Positions 17,590-27,568 are shown, counted from the first letter of the stretch. The stretch: 64,000 nucleotides of DNA from Prevotella bivia DSM 20514 (GCF_000262545.1 NZ_JH660660.1:1830482-1894481), one strand, 5' to 3'. Numbers and translations are program-made. Notes: generated by a model not told the origin, from the letters alone.

Positions 17590-18480
17590 TTATTCTTTGT
17601 AGCGTTTCTTTGCATCATTCCAAAGTTTGTCCATTTCGGCTAAGGTTAAATCCTTGATATTTTTGCCTTGTTCTTTGCTTTTCTCTTCAATATAGTTGAA
17701 GCGTTGGATAAACTTCTGATTAGTATGCTCTAAGGCGTTGTCGGGATTGATGTGATAGAGCCTTGCCGCATTGATAAGCGAGAAGATAAAATCGCCAAAC
17801 TCTTTGGTTGAGTTTTCCTTATCGTCTTTTGCTAGTTCCACCTCTAGCTCGTTCAATTCCTCACGTACCTTTTGCCACACATCCTCACGTTTTTCCCAAT
17901 CGAAGCCCACATTGCGTGCTTTGTCTTGTATGCGATAAGCCTTTACTAAGCTAGGAAGCGAGGTGGGGACACCTGACAATACCGATGTGTTACCGTCTCT
18001 TTCACGTTGCTTTCGTTGTTCCCATGTGCTTTCAACTTGCGTTGCTGTGGCAGGTTTCCCATTAGCATTTACTAAGGCATTGTTCTTTGCTGCTAGTTCG
18101 TCTTTGTACACCACCTGTCCATTGGGGGCGATTACCATATTAGGGTTATCTATTTTCCAGCCTGTCCAGTCAATGAAGTCATGGCGAAACATCAGCTTAT
18201 CCGATTGCGCATTGCACACATCCGCCACATCAAAATCGTCTGTTTCTTGACCGAGCATGGAATAGAATACCACGTGTTCCATCACATCGCCTAGTTCCTT
18301 GCAAATATTCTGAGTGTCGTTCTTTATCAAAGCATCAGCAAGTTCGAAAGTTTCTTCTATGGTATTGGGACGCAAACTTTCGTAAGTTTGTTTTTTATCC
18401 CACGGACATTCCTTGCGTAAACGTTCCTGAACATCTAGCAAACGGGCAAAAGCCAATAATTTTTCTTCTTTAGTATGCAA
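17590..18480 (-). CDS. mazG: Nucleoside triphosphate pyrophosphohydrolase MazG
   Basis: Hydrolyses NTPs and dNTPs to monophosphates and pyrophosphate, a housecleaning and stress-related activity. The 296-residue protein has the two-domain MazG layout: the first domain holds EETFE at 42-46 and ELGDVMEHV at 62-70 (metal-binding ExxE and ExxD), and the second repeats the pattern with KEFGDFIFSLINAAR near 224-238. A linker at about 115-155 separates them. A minus-strand -7 element at 18547-18555 gives it a leader of about 60 bases. First gene of an operon with a lipoprotein and rnz. Confidence 0.93.
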   Translation of the reverse strand: MHTKEEKLLAFARLLDVQERLRKECPWDKKQTYESLRPNTIEETFELADALIKNDTQNICKELGDVMEHVVFYSMLGQETDDFDVADVCNAQSDKLMFRHDFIDWTGWKIDNPNMVIAPNGQVVYKDELAAKNNALVNANGKPATATQVESTWEQRKQRERDGNTSVLSGVPTSLPSLVKAYRIQDKARNVGFDWEKREDVWQKVREELNELEVELAKDDKENSTKEFGDFIFSLINAARLYHINPDNALEHTNQKFIQRFNYIEEKSKEQGKNIKDLTLAEMDKLWNDAKKRYKE

Positions 18481-18546
18481 TGTTTTTGATATTAAGAGTT
18501 AGCGATGAAAAACGTTAAAAGAAATCGTTTTCACCATATATGTAAT

Positions 18547-18555
18547 GCAAAGATA
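18547..18555 (-). promoter_or_regulatory. -7 promoter element of mazG
   Basis: TATCTTTGC on the minus strand, about 67 bases before the mazG start codon and back to back with the valS promoter. Confidence 0.6.
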
Positions 18556-18577
18556 TACCTTTTAAATGATTTTTTTG

Positions 18578-18585
18578 TAATTTTG
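18578..18585 (+). promoter_or_regulatory. -7 promoter element of valS
   Basis: TAATTTTG matches TAnnTTTG and lies 43 bases before the valS ATG. Confidence 0.5.
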
Positions 18586-18628
18586 TGTCGTTTTTAATGA
18601 TAATAAAGAATAAATAATATACTGCGTA

Positions 18629-21325
18629 ATGGAATTAGCAAGCAAGTATGATCCACAAATTGTGGAGTCGAAATGGTACCAGTATTGGCTGGATAACAAG
18701 CTTTTTAGCTCAAAACCTGATGGTCGTGAGCCCTACACTGTTGTAATCCCTCCACCAAACGTTACGGGTGTGTTACACATGGGACACATGCTCAACAATA
18801 CGATACAAGACATACTTGTGCGCCGTGCACGTATGGAAGGTAAGAATGCTTGTTGGGTGCCAGGTACCGATCATGCTAGTATTGCTACAGAAGCAAAGGT
18901 AGTAAATCGTCTTGCCCAGCAGGGTATTAAGAAGACCGACCTTTCTCGTGAGGACTTCCTAAAGCATGCGTGGGATTGGACTAACGAGCATGGTGGTATC
19001 ATCTTGAAGCAATTGCGTAAGCTGGGTTGTTCATGCGATTGGGATCGCACTGCGTTCACTATGGACGAAGTGCGTAGCGAAGGGGTTATCAAGGTGTTCT
19101 GTGATTTATATAAAAAGGGTTTGATCTATCGTGGTGTGCGTATGGTAAACTGGGATCCACAGGCTAAGACTGCGCTCTCTGACGAGGAAGTTATTTATAA
19201 GGAAGAACACTCTAAACTTTATCATTTGAAGTATTATATAGCTCCTGAAGATCAAGTAAAGGTGAGTCGTAAGGCTGAGGGCAACGTAATGCACAAGGAC
19301 GATAAAGGCTATTATGCTGTAGTGGCAACAACACGTCCTGAAACAATTATGGGCGACTCGGCAATGTGTATCAACCCTGCGGATGAGAAGAATACATGGC
19401 TAAAAGGCTTGCATGTTATTGTGCCATTAGTGGGCCGTGTTATCCCTATTATCGAAGACGGATACGTCGATATCGAGTTTGGTACAGGATGTTTGAAAGT
19501 TACCCCTGCTCACGATATCAATGACCACGCACTTGGGCTAAAGCATGGTTTGGAAACAATCGACATTTTCAATGATAACGGTACAATCTCTGAAGCTGCT
19601 GGTTTATATGTAGGTCAGGATCGTATGGACGTACGTAAGCAAATAGCTAAGGATCTTGAAGCTGCTAGTTTGATGGAGAAGGTAGAAGATTACGATAACA
19701 AAGTGGGTTATTCAGAGCGTACCAATGTGCCTATCGAGCCAAAACTCTCTACACAATGGTTTCTCAAGATGCAACACTTTGCTGATATTGCACTCGCTCC
19801 AGTAATGGACGATGATATAGAGTTCTATCCAAAGAAATATAAGAACACTTATCGTCATTGGCTAGAAAACATCAAGGATTGGTGTATCAGTCGTCAGTTG
19901 TGGTGGGGGCATCGCATTCCTGCTTACTACTTTAAAGATGCAGAAGGCAAGCCTGCTACCGTTGTTGCCGAGAATGATGCTGAGGCTTTGAAGCTAGCAC
20001 AAGCTGTTAATGCTAGTGTTATTGCTGCCGATCTTGAGCAAGAAAGCGATTGTTTGGATACATGGTTCTCTTCTTGGTTATGGCCTATCTCTGTGTTTGA
20101 TGGTGTAAACAATCCTGATAATGAAGAAATCAACTATTATTATCCAACAAGCGACCTTGTAACAGGTCCAGATATTATCTTCTTCTGGGTGGCTCGTATG
20201 ATTATGGCTGGTTATGAATATCGTGGTAAGTTCCCATTTAAGCATGTTTACTTCACAGGTATTGTACGCGATAAGCAGGGCAGAAAGATGAGTAAGAGTC
20301 TTGGCAACTCGCCTGATCCGTTGGAGCTGATCGAGAAGTTTGGTGCTGATGGTGTTCGTATGGGTATGATGTTAGCAGCTCCTGCGGGTAATGATATTCT
20401 CTTCGATGAGGCTCTTTGTGAGCAAGGACGTAACTTTAATAATAAAATTTGGAATGCTTTCCGCCTTGTTCAAGGCTGGGAAACAGCCGATTTGGAGCAA
20501 CCAGAAGCTAGCAAGATAGCTGTTAGTTGGTTTGACGCTAAGTTGAAAGCTGTTAATGTCGAGATGCAGCAGCAGTTTAAGGACTATCGCATCTCTGAAG
20601 CTTTGATGACCGTTTACAAGTTATTTTGGGATGAGTTCTCTAGCTGGTATCTCGAAATGATTAAGCCAGAATATGGCAAACCTATCGATAAAGCAACTTA
20701 TGAAGCAACACTTGCTTTCTTTGATAACCTCTTAAAGATGCTTCACCCATTCATGCCTTTCATCACAGAAGAGCTATGGCAACACCTTTATGAGCATAAG
20801 GATGGCGAAAGCATTATGCGTATAGAGCTAAAGATAGATGAGCCTACAGCAGAGGAAATGAAGCTAGCTGATGATATAGAACTTGTGAAGCAGATTGTTA
20901 GTGGTGTGCGTATGGTGCGTAATCAGAAGAATATTGCTCCAAAAGTAGAACTCGATCTTGTTGCTATTGCTCAAAACAACTTTGAGGCTTACAATAGCAT
21001 CATCACGAAGATGGCAAACTTGAAGCGTATTGAAGTAATGGCAGAGCAGAGTGCTGATGCGTCAGGCTTTATGGTTGGCACCGACTCGTTTGCCGTTCCT
21101 GTGGGCGACTTAATTGATGTTGCTGCTGAAATAGAGAAGCAAGAAAAGGAACTCAAGCATCTTGAAGGTTTCCTAATGGGCATTACAAAGAAGCTAGCTA
21201 ATGAGAACTTTGTTGCTAATGCTCCTGCTGCCGTCATCGAACGAGAGCGTAAGAAGCAAAGCGACTCGGAAGAAAAGATAGCAACCCTAAAAGCTAGTCT
21301 TGAAGAGTTGAGAGCGCGTAGGTAA
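18629..21325 (+). CDS. valS: Valyl-tRNA synthetase
   Basis: Class I aminoacyl-tRNA synthetase charging tRNA-Val and editing mischarged threonine. It has 898 residues. The HIGH-type motif is HMGH at 50-53 and the KMSKS motif is at residues 553-557; the editing domain lies between them (about 190-340). The anticodon-binding region follows, and a C-terminal coiled coil (about 830-898, [16 protein letters not shown] onward) closes the protein. The gene has its own promoter and a hairpin terminator at 21359. Nothing unusual is seen in the sequence. Confidence 0.97.
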   Translation: MELASKYDPQIVESKWYQYWLDNKLFSSKPDGREPYTVVIPPPNVTGVLHMGHMLNNTIQDILVRRARMEGKNACWVPGTDHASIATEAKVVNRLAQQGIKKTDLSREDFLKHAWDWTNEHGGIILKQLRKLGCSCDWDRTAFTMDEVRSEGVIKVFCDLYKKGLIYRGVRMVNWDPQAKTALSDEEVIYKEEHSKLYHLKYYIAPEDQVKVSRKAEGNVMHKDDKGYYAVVATTRPETIMGDSAMCINPADEKNTWLKGLHVIVPLVGRVIPIIEDGYVDIEFGTGCLKVTPAHDINDHALGLKHGLETIDIFNDNGTISEAAGLYVGQDRMDVRKQIAKDLEAASLMEKVEDYDNKVGYSERTNVPIEPKLSTQWFLKMQHFADIALAPVMDDDIEFYPKKYKNTYRHWLENIKDWCISRQLWWGHRIPAYYFKDAEGKPATVVAENDAEALKLAQAVNASVIAADLEQESDCLDTWFSSWLWPISVFDGVNNPDNEEINYYYPTSDLVTGPDIIFFWVARMIMAGYEYRGKFPFKHVYFTGIVRDKQGRKMSKSLGNSPDPLELIEKFGADGVRMGMMLAAPAGNDILFDEALCEQGRNFNNKIWNAFRLVQGWETADLEQPEASKIAVSWFDAKLKAVNVEMQQQFKDYRISEALMTVYKLFWDEFSSWYLEMIKPEYGKPIDKATYEATLAFFDNLLKMLHPFMPFITEELWQHLYEHKDGESIMRIELKIDEPTAEEMKLADDIELVKQIVSGVRMVRNQKNIAPKVELDLVAIAQNNFEAYNSIITKMANLKRIEVMAEQSADASGFMVGTDSFAVPVGDLIDVAAEIEKQEKELKHLEGFLMGITKKLANENFVANAPAAVIERERKKQSDSEEKIATLKASLEELRARR

Positions 21326-21358
21326 GATCTTGACCTATAGGTCTCATCTTTTGAGTTT

Positions 21359-21416
21359 GATGTGATCCCCCCGAAAGTTGGACATAACAACTTTCGGGGG
21401 GATCACATCTACTTTT
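21359..21416 (+). terminator. Long perfect hairpin terminator after valS (IS3-end-like repeat)
   Basis: A perfect 22-bp stem, 21359-21380 with 21388-21409, around the loop GACATAA, followed by CTACTTTTATT. The inner part (CCCCGAAAGTTGGACATAA) recurs at 59059-59077 after tRNA-Thr, and a related stem lies at 45943-45978. CCCCnAAAGTTGGACA also resembles terminal inverted repeats of IS3-family (IS150-type) elements. Confidence 0.8.
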
Positions 21417-21527
21417 ATTATGAGGCTTATAACCCACAGGTAGGTGTATAAGAACTTACAATCTCGTTTCTAAAAGAATATATCCACCTTGCTTAGATGA
21501 AAATATTTATCATTTACGACAGCGGTA

Positions 21528-21995
21528 TTAATATTCTGTTTTATCGTCCTTATTGCGCCAAAGATCAAAAGCTTTAATAGCTTCCGACTGTAATAATATC
21601 TCTGAAGGCTTTTTACGATACTGTGGCTGAACTTCTATTTCTTGATAGATAAAATCGTCGTCAAAACCAATATTAGCAGCATCTTTGCGATCATTGGCAT
21701 AATAAATCTTATCAAGGTGTGCCCAATAAATAGCACCAAGACACATAGGGCATGGCTCACAAGAGGTGTAGATTTCGCAACCTGACAGGTCGAAAGAATC
21801 TAGTTTCTTACAAGCCATACGAATAGTAGATACCTCGGCATGAGCTGTAGGGTCGTTGTCAATAGTTACTTTATTGCTACCTTCTGCAACAATTTCGCCA
21901 TTACGAGCAATGACAGCACCAAAAGGACCGCCACCATTGCGTACACTGTTGATGGAAAGTTCTATGGCTCTCCGCATTAATTCTTCTTTTGTCAT
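21528..21995 (-). CDS. guaD: Guanine deaminase (cytidine-deaminase fold)
   Basis: Zinc-dependent deaminase converting guanine to xanthine. From the ATG at 21995 it has 155 residues, the size of the Bacillus GuaD type. Zinc motifs are HAE at 52-54 and PCPMC at 81-85. The segments GGGPFGAVI and FDDDFIYQEI and the C-terminal FDLWRN strongly follow GuaD rather than tRNA adenosine deaminase TadA. A longer frame from 22034 adds 13 unlikely residues and overlaps AT-rich spacer, so it was not used. Confidence 0.88.
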   Translation of the reverse strand: MTKEELMRRAIELSINSVRNGGGPFGAVIARNGEIVAEGSNKVTIDNDPTAHAEVSTIRMACKKLDSFDLSGCEIYTSCEPCPMCLGAIYWAHLDKIYYANDRKDAANIGFDDDFIYQEIEVQPQYRKKPSEILLQSEAIKAFDLWRNKDDKTEY

Positions 21996-22089
21996 ATTAT
22001 TGCAAGTTATTATTTTCTCATTCTTCCCATACATATAGCACGTCTTACTGCGTGTATTGCTTCGTTATCTATAGATGAGGACGGGAACT

Positions 22090-22123
22090 CTCAATTTGAT
22101 AAAATTCTCAATTCAATAAAATT
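22090..22123. repeat. Two 17-bp tandem copies of a TCTCAATT-type low-complexity repeat
   Basis: CTCAATTTGATAAAATT (22090-22106) is followed directly by CTCAATTCAATAAAATT (22107-22123), then further TCAA-rich sequence into the last codons of the HD gene. Similar sequence occurs at 36985-37095. Confidence 0.7.
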
Positions 22124-22131
22124 GTCAACTC

Positions 22132-22776
22132 TCATTTTTCAATTTTCAATTTCTCTACAGGGTAAATCCTATCAAATACCTTGCGCAGTTTGGCCTCATT
22201 ATCTATAGTTTTGTAGATAATATCAAGGTTTTGGGCATTAGGCGAATTAGGTATCCACAGTTTGATATAGCCTGTCCTACTGTATTTTTCCTTCATGTGG
22301 TCGTAAAAACGCTGCCACATCTGCTCATCATTGAGCATTGGGTAATGTTCTAAACCATATTGTATGGCACGTTGAAACACTACTTCTGGTTCTAAATCGC
22401 GGTCGGCTTCGGCTACAATCTTACCATATATGCTACGTGGAGCACGCGAAGAACTTGCCCGATGATCCTCTACCGCCTCTTTCATTATGCGAAGCTGTTC
22501 TGGCGAAAACCATTTTTTGAGTCTAGCATCAGCTATGAGGATCTTACCACTGGTAAGATGATGGATAGCACGTGGTCCTTCCATACCTAAATCGTGGTAA
22601 GCCGCTATGACATAAGCCATATTAAGATCAGCACCCACAACTTGAGCCAACTTCATAGAATTGGCAATAACGCGTTGCACATGTACCAAGCCATGCGACT
22701 TACCAAAGGCAGTATATCGTGGTAAGATTTGCTGCTCTACGAAAGCAACTATATCTAAACTAGCTGTTTGTTGCAT
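22132..22776 (-). CDS. HD domain phosphohydrolase
   Basis: Protein of 214 residues with an HD metal-dependent phosphohydrolase domain: a helix with H near residue 26 (GKSHGLVHVQRV), the HD pair in AYHDLGMEG near 59-64, and a later VEDHRASSS segment. Such proteins act on nucleotides or related phosphates; the substrate cannot be told here. The start codon lies 2 bases after the menA stop, so the pair is an operon. The last residues (KLKIEK) are encoded by low-complexity spacer DNA, suggesting that the C-terminus has drifted. Confidence 0.8.
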   Translation of the reverse strand: MQQTASLDIVAFVEQQILPRYTAFGKSHGLVHVQRVIANSMKLAQVVGADLNMAYVIAAYHDLGMEGPRAIHHLTSGKILIADARLKKWFSPEQLRIMKEAVEDHRASSSRAPRSIYGKIVAEADRDLEPEVVFQRAIQYGLEHYPMLNDEQMWQRFYDHMKEKYSRTGYIKLWIPNSPNAQNLDIIYKTIDNEAKLRKVFDRIYPVEKLKIEK

Positions 22777-22778
22777 AA

Positions 22779-23738
22779 TTAAAATGTAAGTATCACGTAA
22801 GAAAGTGTGGTTAAGACACCAAAGACAAATATGTTGCGGGCTGTTTCGCCCAACACGTTATTAAGTTCTTTACCCTCTAGCCGCTTCATTTTTCGATAAG
22901 TTCGGGCATGTAAACTAAGGTAAATAAGCATAATTATAGATGCAAGAACGATGTCTAATAATCGGTAACCTTTGAAAATTAAGAGTGCTGTGATGTGTGC
23001 ACCGACTAGTCCTAAAACGAAATATAGAGTAGCTGCCGCTTTTTTACCAATACGAACAACTAAGGTAATCTTTCCATCACGTTTGTCATTATCATAGTCG
23101 CGATAGTTGTTTACTATTAATAAGGTGTCTATGATAAGTCCACAGGCTATAGCGGTTAGGACGACATTCTTAGGAATTTCCAATACAGAGGGATGAAAGC
23201 TCAATCCAAGACGAGTAGTTTGAGTACATACGTAATAAGTGAGACACACAGGAATGATACCAAAAAACACGATTACCAATATATCGCCTAGCCCTAGATA
23301 AGATAATTTTGTGGTATAAAGGAAGCTGAAAACGACACACAAAATGCCAACAATAATCATCTGCCACCCTCCAAAATATACAAGCGGAAGTCCGCAAAGA
23401 CAAGCCAATATAGTAGTTATGATAATGCCATGCTTCATAGCTGGCAAGGTAATCCACCCCTCGCTACAAGCACGTTTGGGACCAAGGCGCGTTGCACTAT
23501 CATCATTTCCTTTAAGACAGTCGTAATAATCATTAATAAAGTTGGCATCTACCTGCATGATAAAAGCAAAAAGCAGGCACAACGCAGCAGCTAGTATCTG
23601 CACGTTTTGCCAACCAACTATGCGAAAAGCCATAGCTATTCCTATCATTACAGGTACTGCTGCCCCTGACAATGTTTTTGGGCGGGCAGCTAATATCCAT
23701 GCCTTGGTTGAATTTTGAATAATATTTTCTTCAAGCAT
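22779..23738 (-). CDS. menA: 1,4-dihydroxy-2-naphthoate polyprenyltransferase MenA
   Basis: Membrane prenyltransferase of the UbiA superfamily that joins a polyprenyl chain to 1,4-dihydroxy-2-naphthoate to make demethylmenaquinone. Of 319 residues with about nine membrane helices. The two aspartate-rich Mg-diphosphate motifs are NDYYDCLKGND near 66-76 and DYDNDKRDGK near 215-224. It supplies the quinone needed by the Nqr complex encoded at the left of the window. Co-transcribed with the downstream HD-domain gene. Confidence 0.92.
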   Translation of the reverse strand: MLEENIIQNSTKAWILAARPKTLSGAAVPVMIGIAMAFRIVGWQNVQILAAALCLLFAFIMQVDANFINDYYDCLKGNDDSATRLGPKRACSEGWITLPAMKHGIIITTILACLCGLPLVYFGGWQMIIVGILCVVFSFLYTTKLSYLGLGDILVIVFFGIIPVCLTYYVCTQTTRLGLSFHPSVLEIPKNVVLTAIACGLIIDTLLIVNNYRDYDNDKRDGKITLVVRIGKKAAATLYFVLGLVGAHITALLIFKGYRLLDIVLASIIMLIYLSLHARTYRKMKRLEGKELNNVLGETARNIFVFGVLTTLSYVILTF

Positions 23739-23768
23739 TTTCTAATAGAGGAGTTATCTTTCGTTTGA

Positions 23769-23873
23769 AATTAAAGGAGCTAAAAACATTATCTCTGTGC
23801 GCTATTTTTAATGGTAAATCACATTGGACTTTAACCACAACTAAAGCACAGCAGAGTGATAACTCCTTTAATT
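23769..23873. repeat. 105-bp element bounded by 11-bp inverted repeats
   Basis: AATTAAAGGAG at 23769-23779 faces CTCCTTTAATT at 23863-23873, with an inner pair CTGTGC (23795-23800) and GCACAG (23846-23851). Lies between the porin stop codon and menA. It could act as a terminator for the porin operon or be a small mobile remnant. Confidence 0.5.
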
Positions 23874-23883
23874 CTCTGAAATA

Positions 23884-26262
23884 CTAGTTAAAGAAATTCC
23901 AGCTCAATCCAAATCTAAAGATACGCTGGTTGAGTGGATAATGAGGCGTAAAGAAGTAGTCGCCACTGTTACCAGCATTCACATGTGAGAACATCACAAA
24001 AAAGCGAGTATGTTGCAACGTAAAGTTGGCATACGCATTGATAACAGGGTATCCACCTATCTTTGTACGGCTAGCATCTGTCCCTTGAATACCAAACGAA
24101 CCAAGAGCAGGAATATACTCAGGAGCATAATATTTGGTAAACCATCGCATATCGGCTCCAAGATCACATTTTAACACGCGAGCTATCTTAAAACGAAGGT
24201 AGAAGTTGCTATAAACATTAAAGATTGGGGTTGGAAGCACTTTTTCATCACTCGATTTTTGGAAGGTAAGCACGTTGTCCCAATGGAAGATACTCCAATG
24301 AAGGTTTTGTAAAAGTTGGAGCGTTATAAGATTGATAGCACCACTCGTCTGACGAACATTCACCTGATTGTTCTGAACGAGGTATCCATCTCCATTTCCT
24401 ATGCGGTCATTTTGCAAGCCCAAATAGATATAGTTCTTTATTAGGTCGTAGCCAAAACGGAGCTTACTCTCGGTTTTTTTCAAAGAAAGCTCTGCCATAA
24501 TACGTGAATGGAACTGCTTGCTAAGATCGTTATCCCAAACAAAATGCTTACTTACATAGCGTGTGAAGTACATTGATGGTCGGTCATTGTGTATAAAGGC
24601 ATTCACCGCAAGCTGTGCGGTATCACCAAGAAGCGGAACATTAAGATCGGCATACCCATCAATATGGAATTGTCCTGCCGATTTTCCTACAAGCCAAGTC
24701 TCTGCACTTACATTATAATGTAGGGTTTTACCAGACTCCTTTAATAGTTGTCCACCAATAGAAATATCACTTTGATTGATCTTTTCATAGCCACCAAAGA
24801 CCGAAAGTTTGTTTGTTGTGGCATAAGTAGGAAACTCGTAATGGCGCAATTCGTGGGAAGCAAAAACCTTTAAACCTGCCTTAGCCCACTTGTTAAACCC
24901 TTCGAGTAAGGCTACAGCAAAAGTGTTTTTGAGCGACCAATGCTTGGTTTGGTCATAGATAGAGTCGTTAGCAGTGGTACCATAATTGTAGTAATCGTTG
25001 ATATAATAGTTCTTCGGACTTTTATATGCTTGATAAATACGCGTGTAATTATCAAAGCGTGCGGTATGAATAAAGCTTGTAACAGGCACATATTCACTCT
25101 TCAGCCACTGCTCTGTAGTATCTTTCCGCTCAAGCGATTGCTTGTTAAGCTGAGCCAGTTGAGTGGAGTCCTGCATATTTACTTTTATTCTGTCATCACC
25201 TACAGACGCATTTTTAACCTGTGTTGGCGCATCGCCAGCAATAGAAGCATCGTCAGGACGACCAGACGATTTGTGCTGTTTGTCATATTCCTCCTCATCA
25301 AAATCATTACCATTAGCCTTTGCCTTACGGCGTGCTTTGTCCTTAGCTTTCTGCTCTGCCAGAGCTTGTTCCGACTTTATAGCAAACTTGCGCGCCTCTA
25401 TCTCTTCTTTCGTCATAGGCACTTTACGGAAGAAGCCAAGACTATAGCGATGGTTGAAAAATACGTGCTGGTTATCGTTACGGTTCCAATTTTGTGCTAA
25501 GACGGTAGGAATTTCATCAGTAGAGAAGTTATCCTTAAATATCTCTGGGTGAGTGATGTAAGCATCATTAGTAATGCCACCATTCTCAGCTACCTTCTGA
25601 TGGTTAAGCGATAACAACAAACTAGCATTGTAACGCTCGCCTATATACGATCCCCACATAGAATAATTGAAGTGGGAAGTGTTTTGATTGCTATAATAAC
25701 CACAACCATAAATATAGTCGAAAATAAAACCAAAGCCCCACTTTTTACCTGCATTAACTGCGAAAAAAGCTTTGAAATGATCCTCACCATGCAATCTATT
25801 ACCAGCAGTGTTATAAGAAAGAATAGTAATAGGAGAAAGTGTTGAGGTAAACTTGAATTTGCTTGGTTGCACTACAAATTGGTCGTAAGGATCAAGGAAA
25901 AAGAACTCAGAAGTAGCTGTTCGATCTAAGAAAATACGATTTTGGCGAGGTGATCCTAAATTGCCTAATGAGTTATATTCACCTCTTAAACCCGTGGTAA
26001 AGATGGTGTTCATATACATATAGGACAACGTATCGGGCACTGCTGGTTTTTTATCGCCAAAACGCTCATCAATAGTCCATGCCTTAATACCTCTCGGAAT
26101 TTCTTTATGCTGACTCTGAACAGAATCAGAAACTCCTAGTTTTCTGTTATTCTGATAGTCGTTAGCAGTAAAAGAGCCATCGTCTAACCCATTCATATTT
26201 ATCTGTGCCTGTATGCCTATAGTACCTATAAACATTACAAGGAGGATAAGAATTTTCTTCAT
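23884..26262 (-). CDS. Putative outer-membrane porin (PF14121 type)
   Basis: Protein of 792 residues with a signal peptide (1-19, ending IQAQ), a beta-strand-rich body, and a C-terminal aromatic residue (FN after WNF), as in outer-membrane barrels. A highly charged, Lys/Glu/Ala-rich insert at about 270-345 interrupts the barrel and probably forms an exposed or periplasmic loop. The overall pattern is the Bacteroidetes 'putative porin' family. Its ATG directly abuts the stop codon of the small upstream membrane gene (26263-26493), so the two are translationally coupled. Substrate unknown. Confidence 0.8.
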   Translation of the reverse strand: MKKILILLVMFIGTIGIQAQINMNGLDDGSFTANDYQNNRKLGVSDSVQSQHKEIPRGIKAWTIDERFGDKKPAVPDTLSYMYMNTIFTTGLRGEYNSLGNLGSPRQNRIFLDRTATSEFFFLDPYDQFVVQPSKFKFTSTLSPITILSYNTAGNRLHGEDHFKAFFAVNAGKKWGFGFIFDYIYGCGYYSNQNTSHFNYSMWGSYIGERYNASLLLSLNHQKVAENGGITNDAYITHPEIFKDNFSTDEIPTVLAQNWNRNDNQHVFFNHRYSLGFFRKVPMTKEEIEARKFAIKSEQALAEQKAKDKARRKAKANGNDFDEEEYDKQHKSSGRPDDASIAGDAPTQVKNASVGDDRIKVNMQDSTQLAQLNKQSLERKDTTEQWLKSEYVPVTSFIHTARFDNYTRIYQAYKSPKNYYINDYYNYGTTANDSIYDQTKHWSLKNTFAVALLEGFNKWAKAGLKVFASHELRHYEFPTYATTNKLSVFGGYEKINQSDISIGGQLLKESGKTLHYNVSAETWLVGKSAGQFHIDGYADLNVPLLGDTAQLAVNAFIHNDRPSMYFTRYVSKHFVWDNDLSKQFHSRIMAELSLKKTESKLRFGYDLIKNYIYLGLQNDRIGNGDGYLVQNNQVNVRQTSGAINLITLQLLQNLHWSIFHWDNVLTFQKSSDEKVLPTPIFNVYSNFYLRFKIARVLKCDLGADMRWFTKYYAPEYIPALGSFGIQGTDASRTKIGGYPVINAYANFTLQHTRFFVMFSHVNAGNSGDYFFTPHYPLNQRIFRFGLSWNFFN

Positions 26263-26493
26263 TTATTTTATAAAACGGAGGATACATTCAATGATCTTAA
26301 AGACCATTGCTACTAGAATAATGATGATGCCTGTATTGGTGTTGTCGGTAGCAAAGTAGAAAATGCCACCTATCAATGCTCCAAGCATAAAAATGCTATT
26401 GAGCCATTGGCGCGTAACAAAAAACTTTCCACGCTCATTCATTGGACGCAAACGATGATCAGGACGACGCGCTGTACTTTTATTATGTTCCAT
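26263..26493 (-). CDS. Small two-helix membrane protein
   Basis: Protein of 76 residues: a basic N-terminal tail (1-30), then two hydrophobic helices at about 30-48 and 52-70. I do not recognise a family. The gene ends exactly where the porin gene begins, and starts 27 bases after the DUF4468 gene, so it is probably the middle gene of an envelope operon. Confidence 0.7.
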   Translation of the reverse strand: MEHNKSTARRPDHRLRPMNERGKFFVTRQWLNSIFMLGALIGGIFYFATDNTNTGIIIILVAMVFKIIECILRFIK

Positions 26494-26520
26494 TGGGATA
26501 TATATGATTATGCTAAAATG

Positions 26521-27534
26521 TTATTCTGAAATGCTCACAGCACCTTCAGATAAGGCTTGCTTAAAACCCTCAAAGATTTGATTTTTACGATTGATAGTGC
26601 TACGGCGAAACTTACCCGAAATAGGATACATACGTGTTCCTTTCTTGTTAAGTGCAACCCTATTACTGATCCACTCCTCTGCAACATAGTGGGTTACTTG
26701 GTCTTGCTGCTTATAATCATAAGTTAAGCGACTCATCGTAAGCGTAGCCTTACCATCTGAACACTTTACTTGTAAGGCATAACGGAATTTAGCTTGATCT
26801 AATGCTAGCAGACTTGAAGAGAAAACTAGTTTTTCGTGAATAGTTGCTAAAATGCTATGCTCGGTAGGATTAACAAGAACTACCTTACTATTCTCTAGTT
26901 GATTTTCCTCTTGTGTTAATACATTGAGAAAATTTAAAGCCTTATCATAAAGTTCTTTTGCCGATAAACTAGGGATAAGATAGGTCTTTGACCACTGTAT
27001 TTTGCCATTTACTTCGGGTACAGCACTAGCACTTATATAATTGCTTTCTGCTTCCTTAGCCGCCTTCATTGCCGTCGTAGCAGGTTGGCGAGTTATGGTA
27101 GGCTTTGGTTCTATCCAGCCATTATGAGATGAGGTAGCTTGCTGTTCTGTTACTTCCACCTGTTCCACTTTCTGATCAGCTACTTTTTGAGCTGCTTCAG
27201 CCTCAGCCCTTTGCTTTGCAACTATTTCTGCTTGATGCGCAGCTTCGCGTTGTACACGCTCAGCCTCTTGTTTCAAACGAGCAGTTTCGGCTTTTGTAGC
27301 TTCTATCTGTTTCTGTATCTCTGCAGCCTTAGCTCTCGCTTCAGCATGGGCTTTAGCCTTTTTCTCTGCAGCAGCTTTGGCTTGTTCAGCCTTCATCTTG
27401 GCTTGTTCTAATGCCACTTTAGCAGCTTCCAACTGCTTTTGAGCCTGTTCTAGCTCTTGTTGAGGTGTAAGTACGGTTTGTGCAGACACTATCAAAGGAA
27501 AGCAAAAAAGGATAGATACTAATATTTTCTTCAT
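26521..27534 (-). CDS. Secreted coiled-coil protein with C-terminal DUF4468 domain
   Basis: From the ATG at 27534 the product has 337 residues. A signal peptide (about 1-18, ending VSAQ) is followed by a long Ala/Glu/Lys/Gln-rich coiled coil (about 19-140), a short linker, and a DUF4468 domain (about 175-310) beginning GKIQWSKTYLIP. DUF4468 is a TATA-binding-protein-like fold domain of unknown role common in Bacteroidetes. The start is supported by a minus-strand TATCTTTG at 27569-27576, which lies inside a longer upstream frame and rules it out. The protein may bridge outer membrane and peptidoglycan; this is speculation. Confidence 0.82.
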   Translation of the reverse strand: MKKILVSILFCFPLIVSAQTVLTPQQELEQAQKQLEAAKVALEQAKMKAEQAKAAAEKKAKAHAEARAKAAEIQKQIEATKAETARLKQEAERVQREAAHQAEIVAKQRAEAEAAQKVADQKVEQVEVTEQQATSSHNGWIEPKPTITRQPATTAMKAAKEAESNYISASAVPEVNGKIQWSKTYLIPSLSAKELYDKALNFLNVLTQEENQLENSKVVLVNPTEHSILATIHEKLVFSSSLLALDQAKFRYALQVKCSDGKATLTMSRLTYDYKQQDQVTHYVAEEWISNRVALNKKGTRMYPISGKFRRSTINRKNQIFEGFKQALSEGAVSISE

Positions 27535-27568
27535 TTTATATTGATCTTTAATGAGTTGTTTTAATGAA

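Noticed and set aside
21359..21409. Intact insertion sequence
   Set aside because: Only 51 bases between the ends and no transposase; at most a remnant or a derived hairpin.
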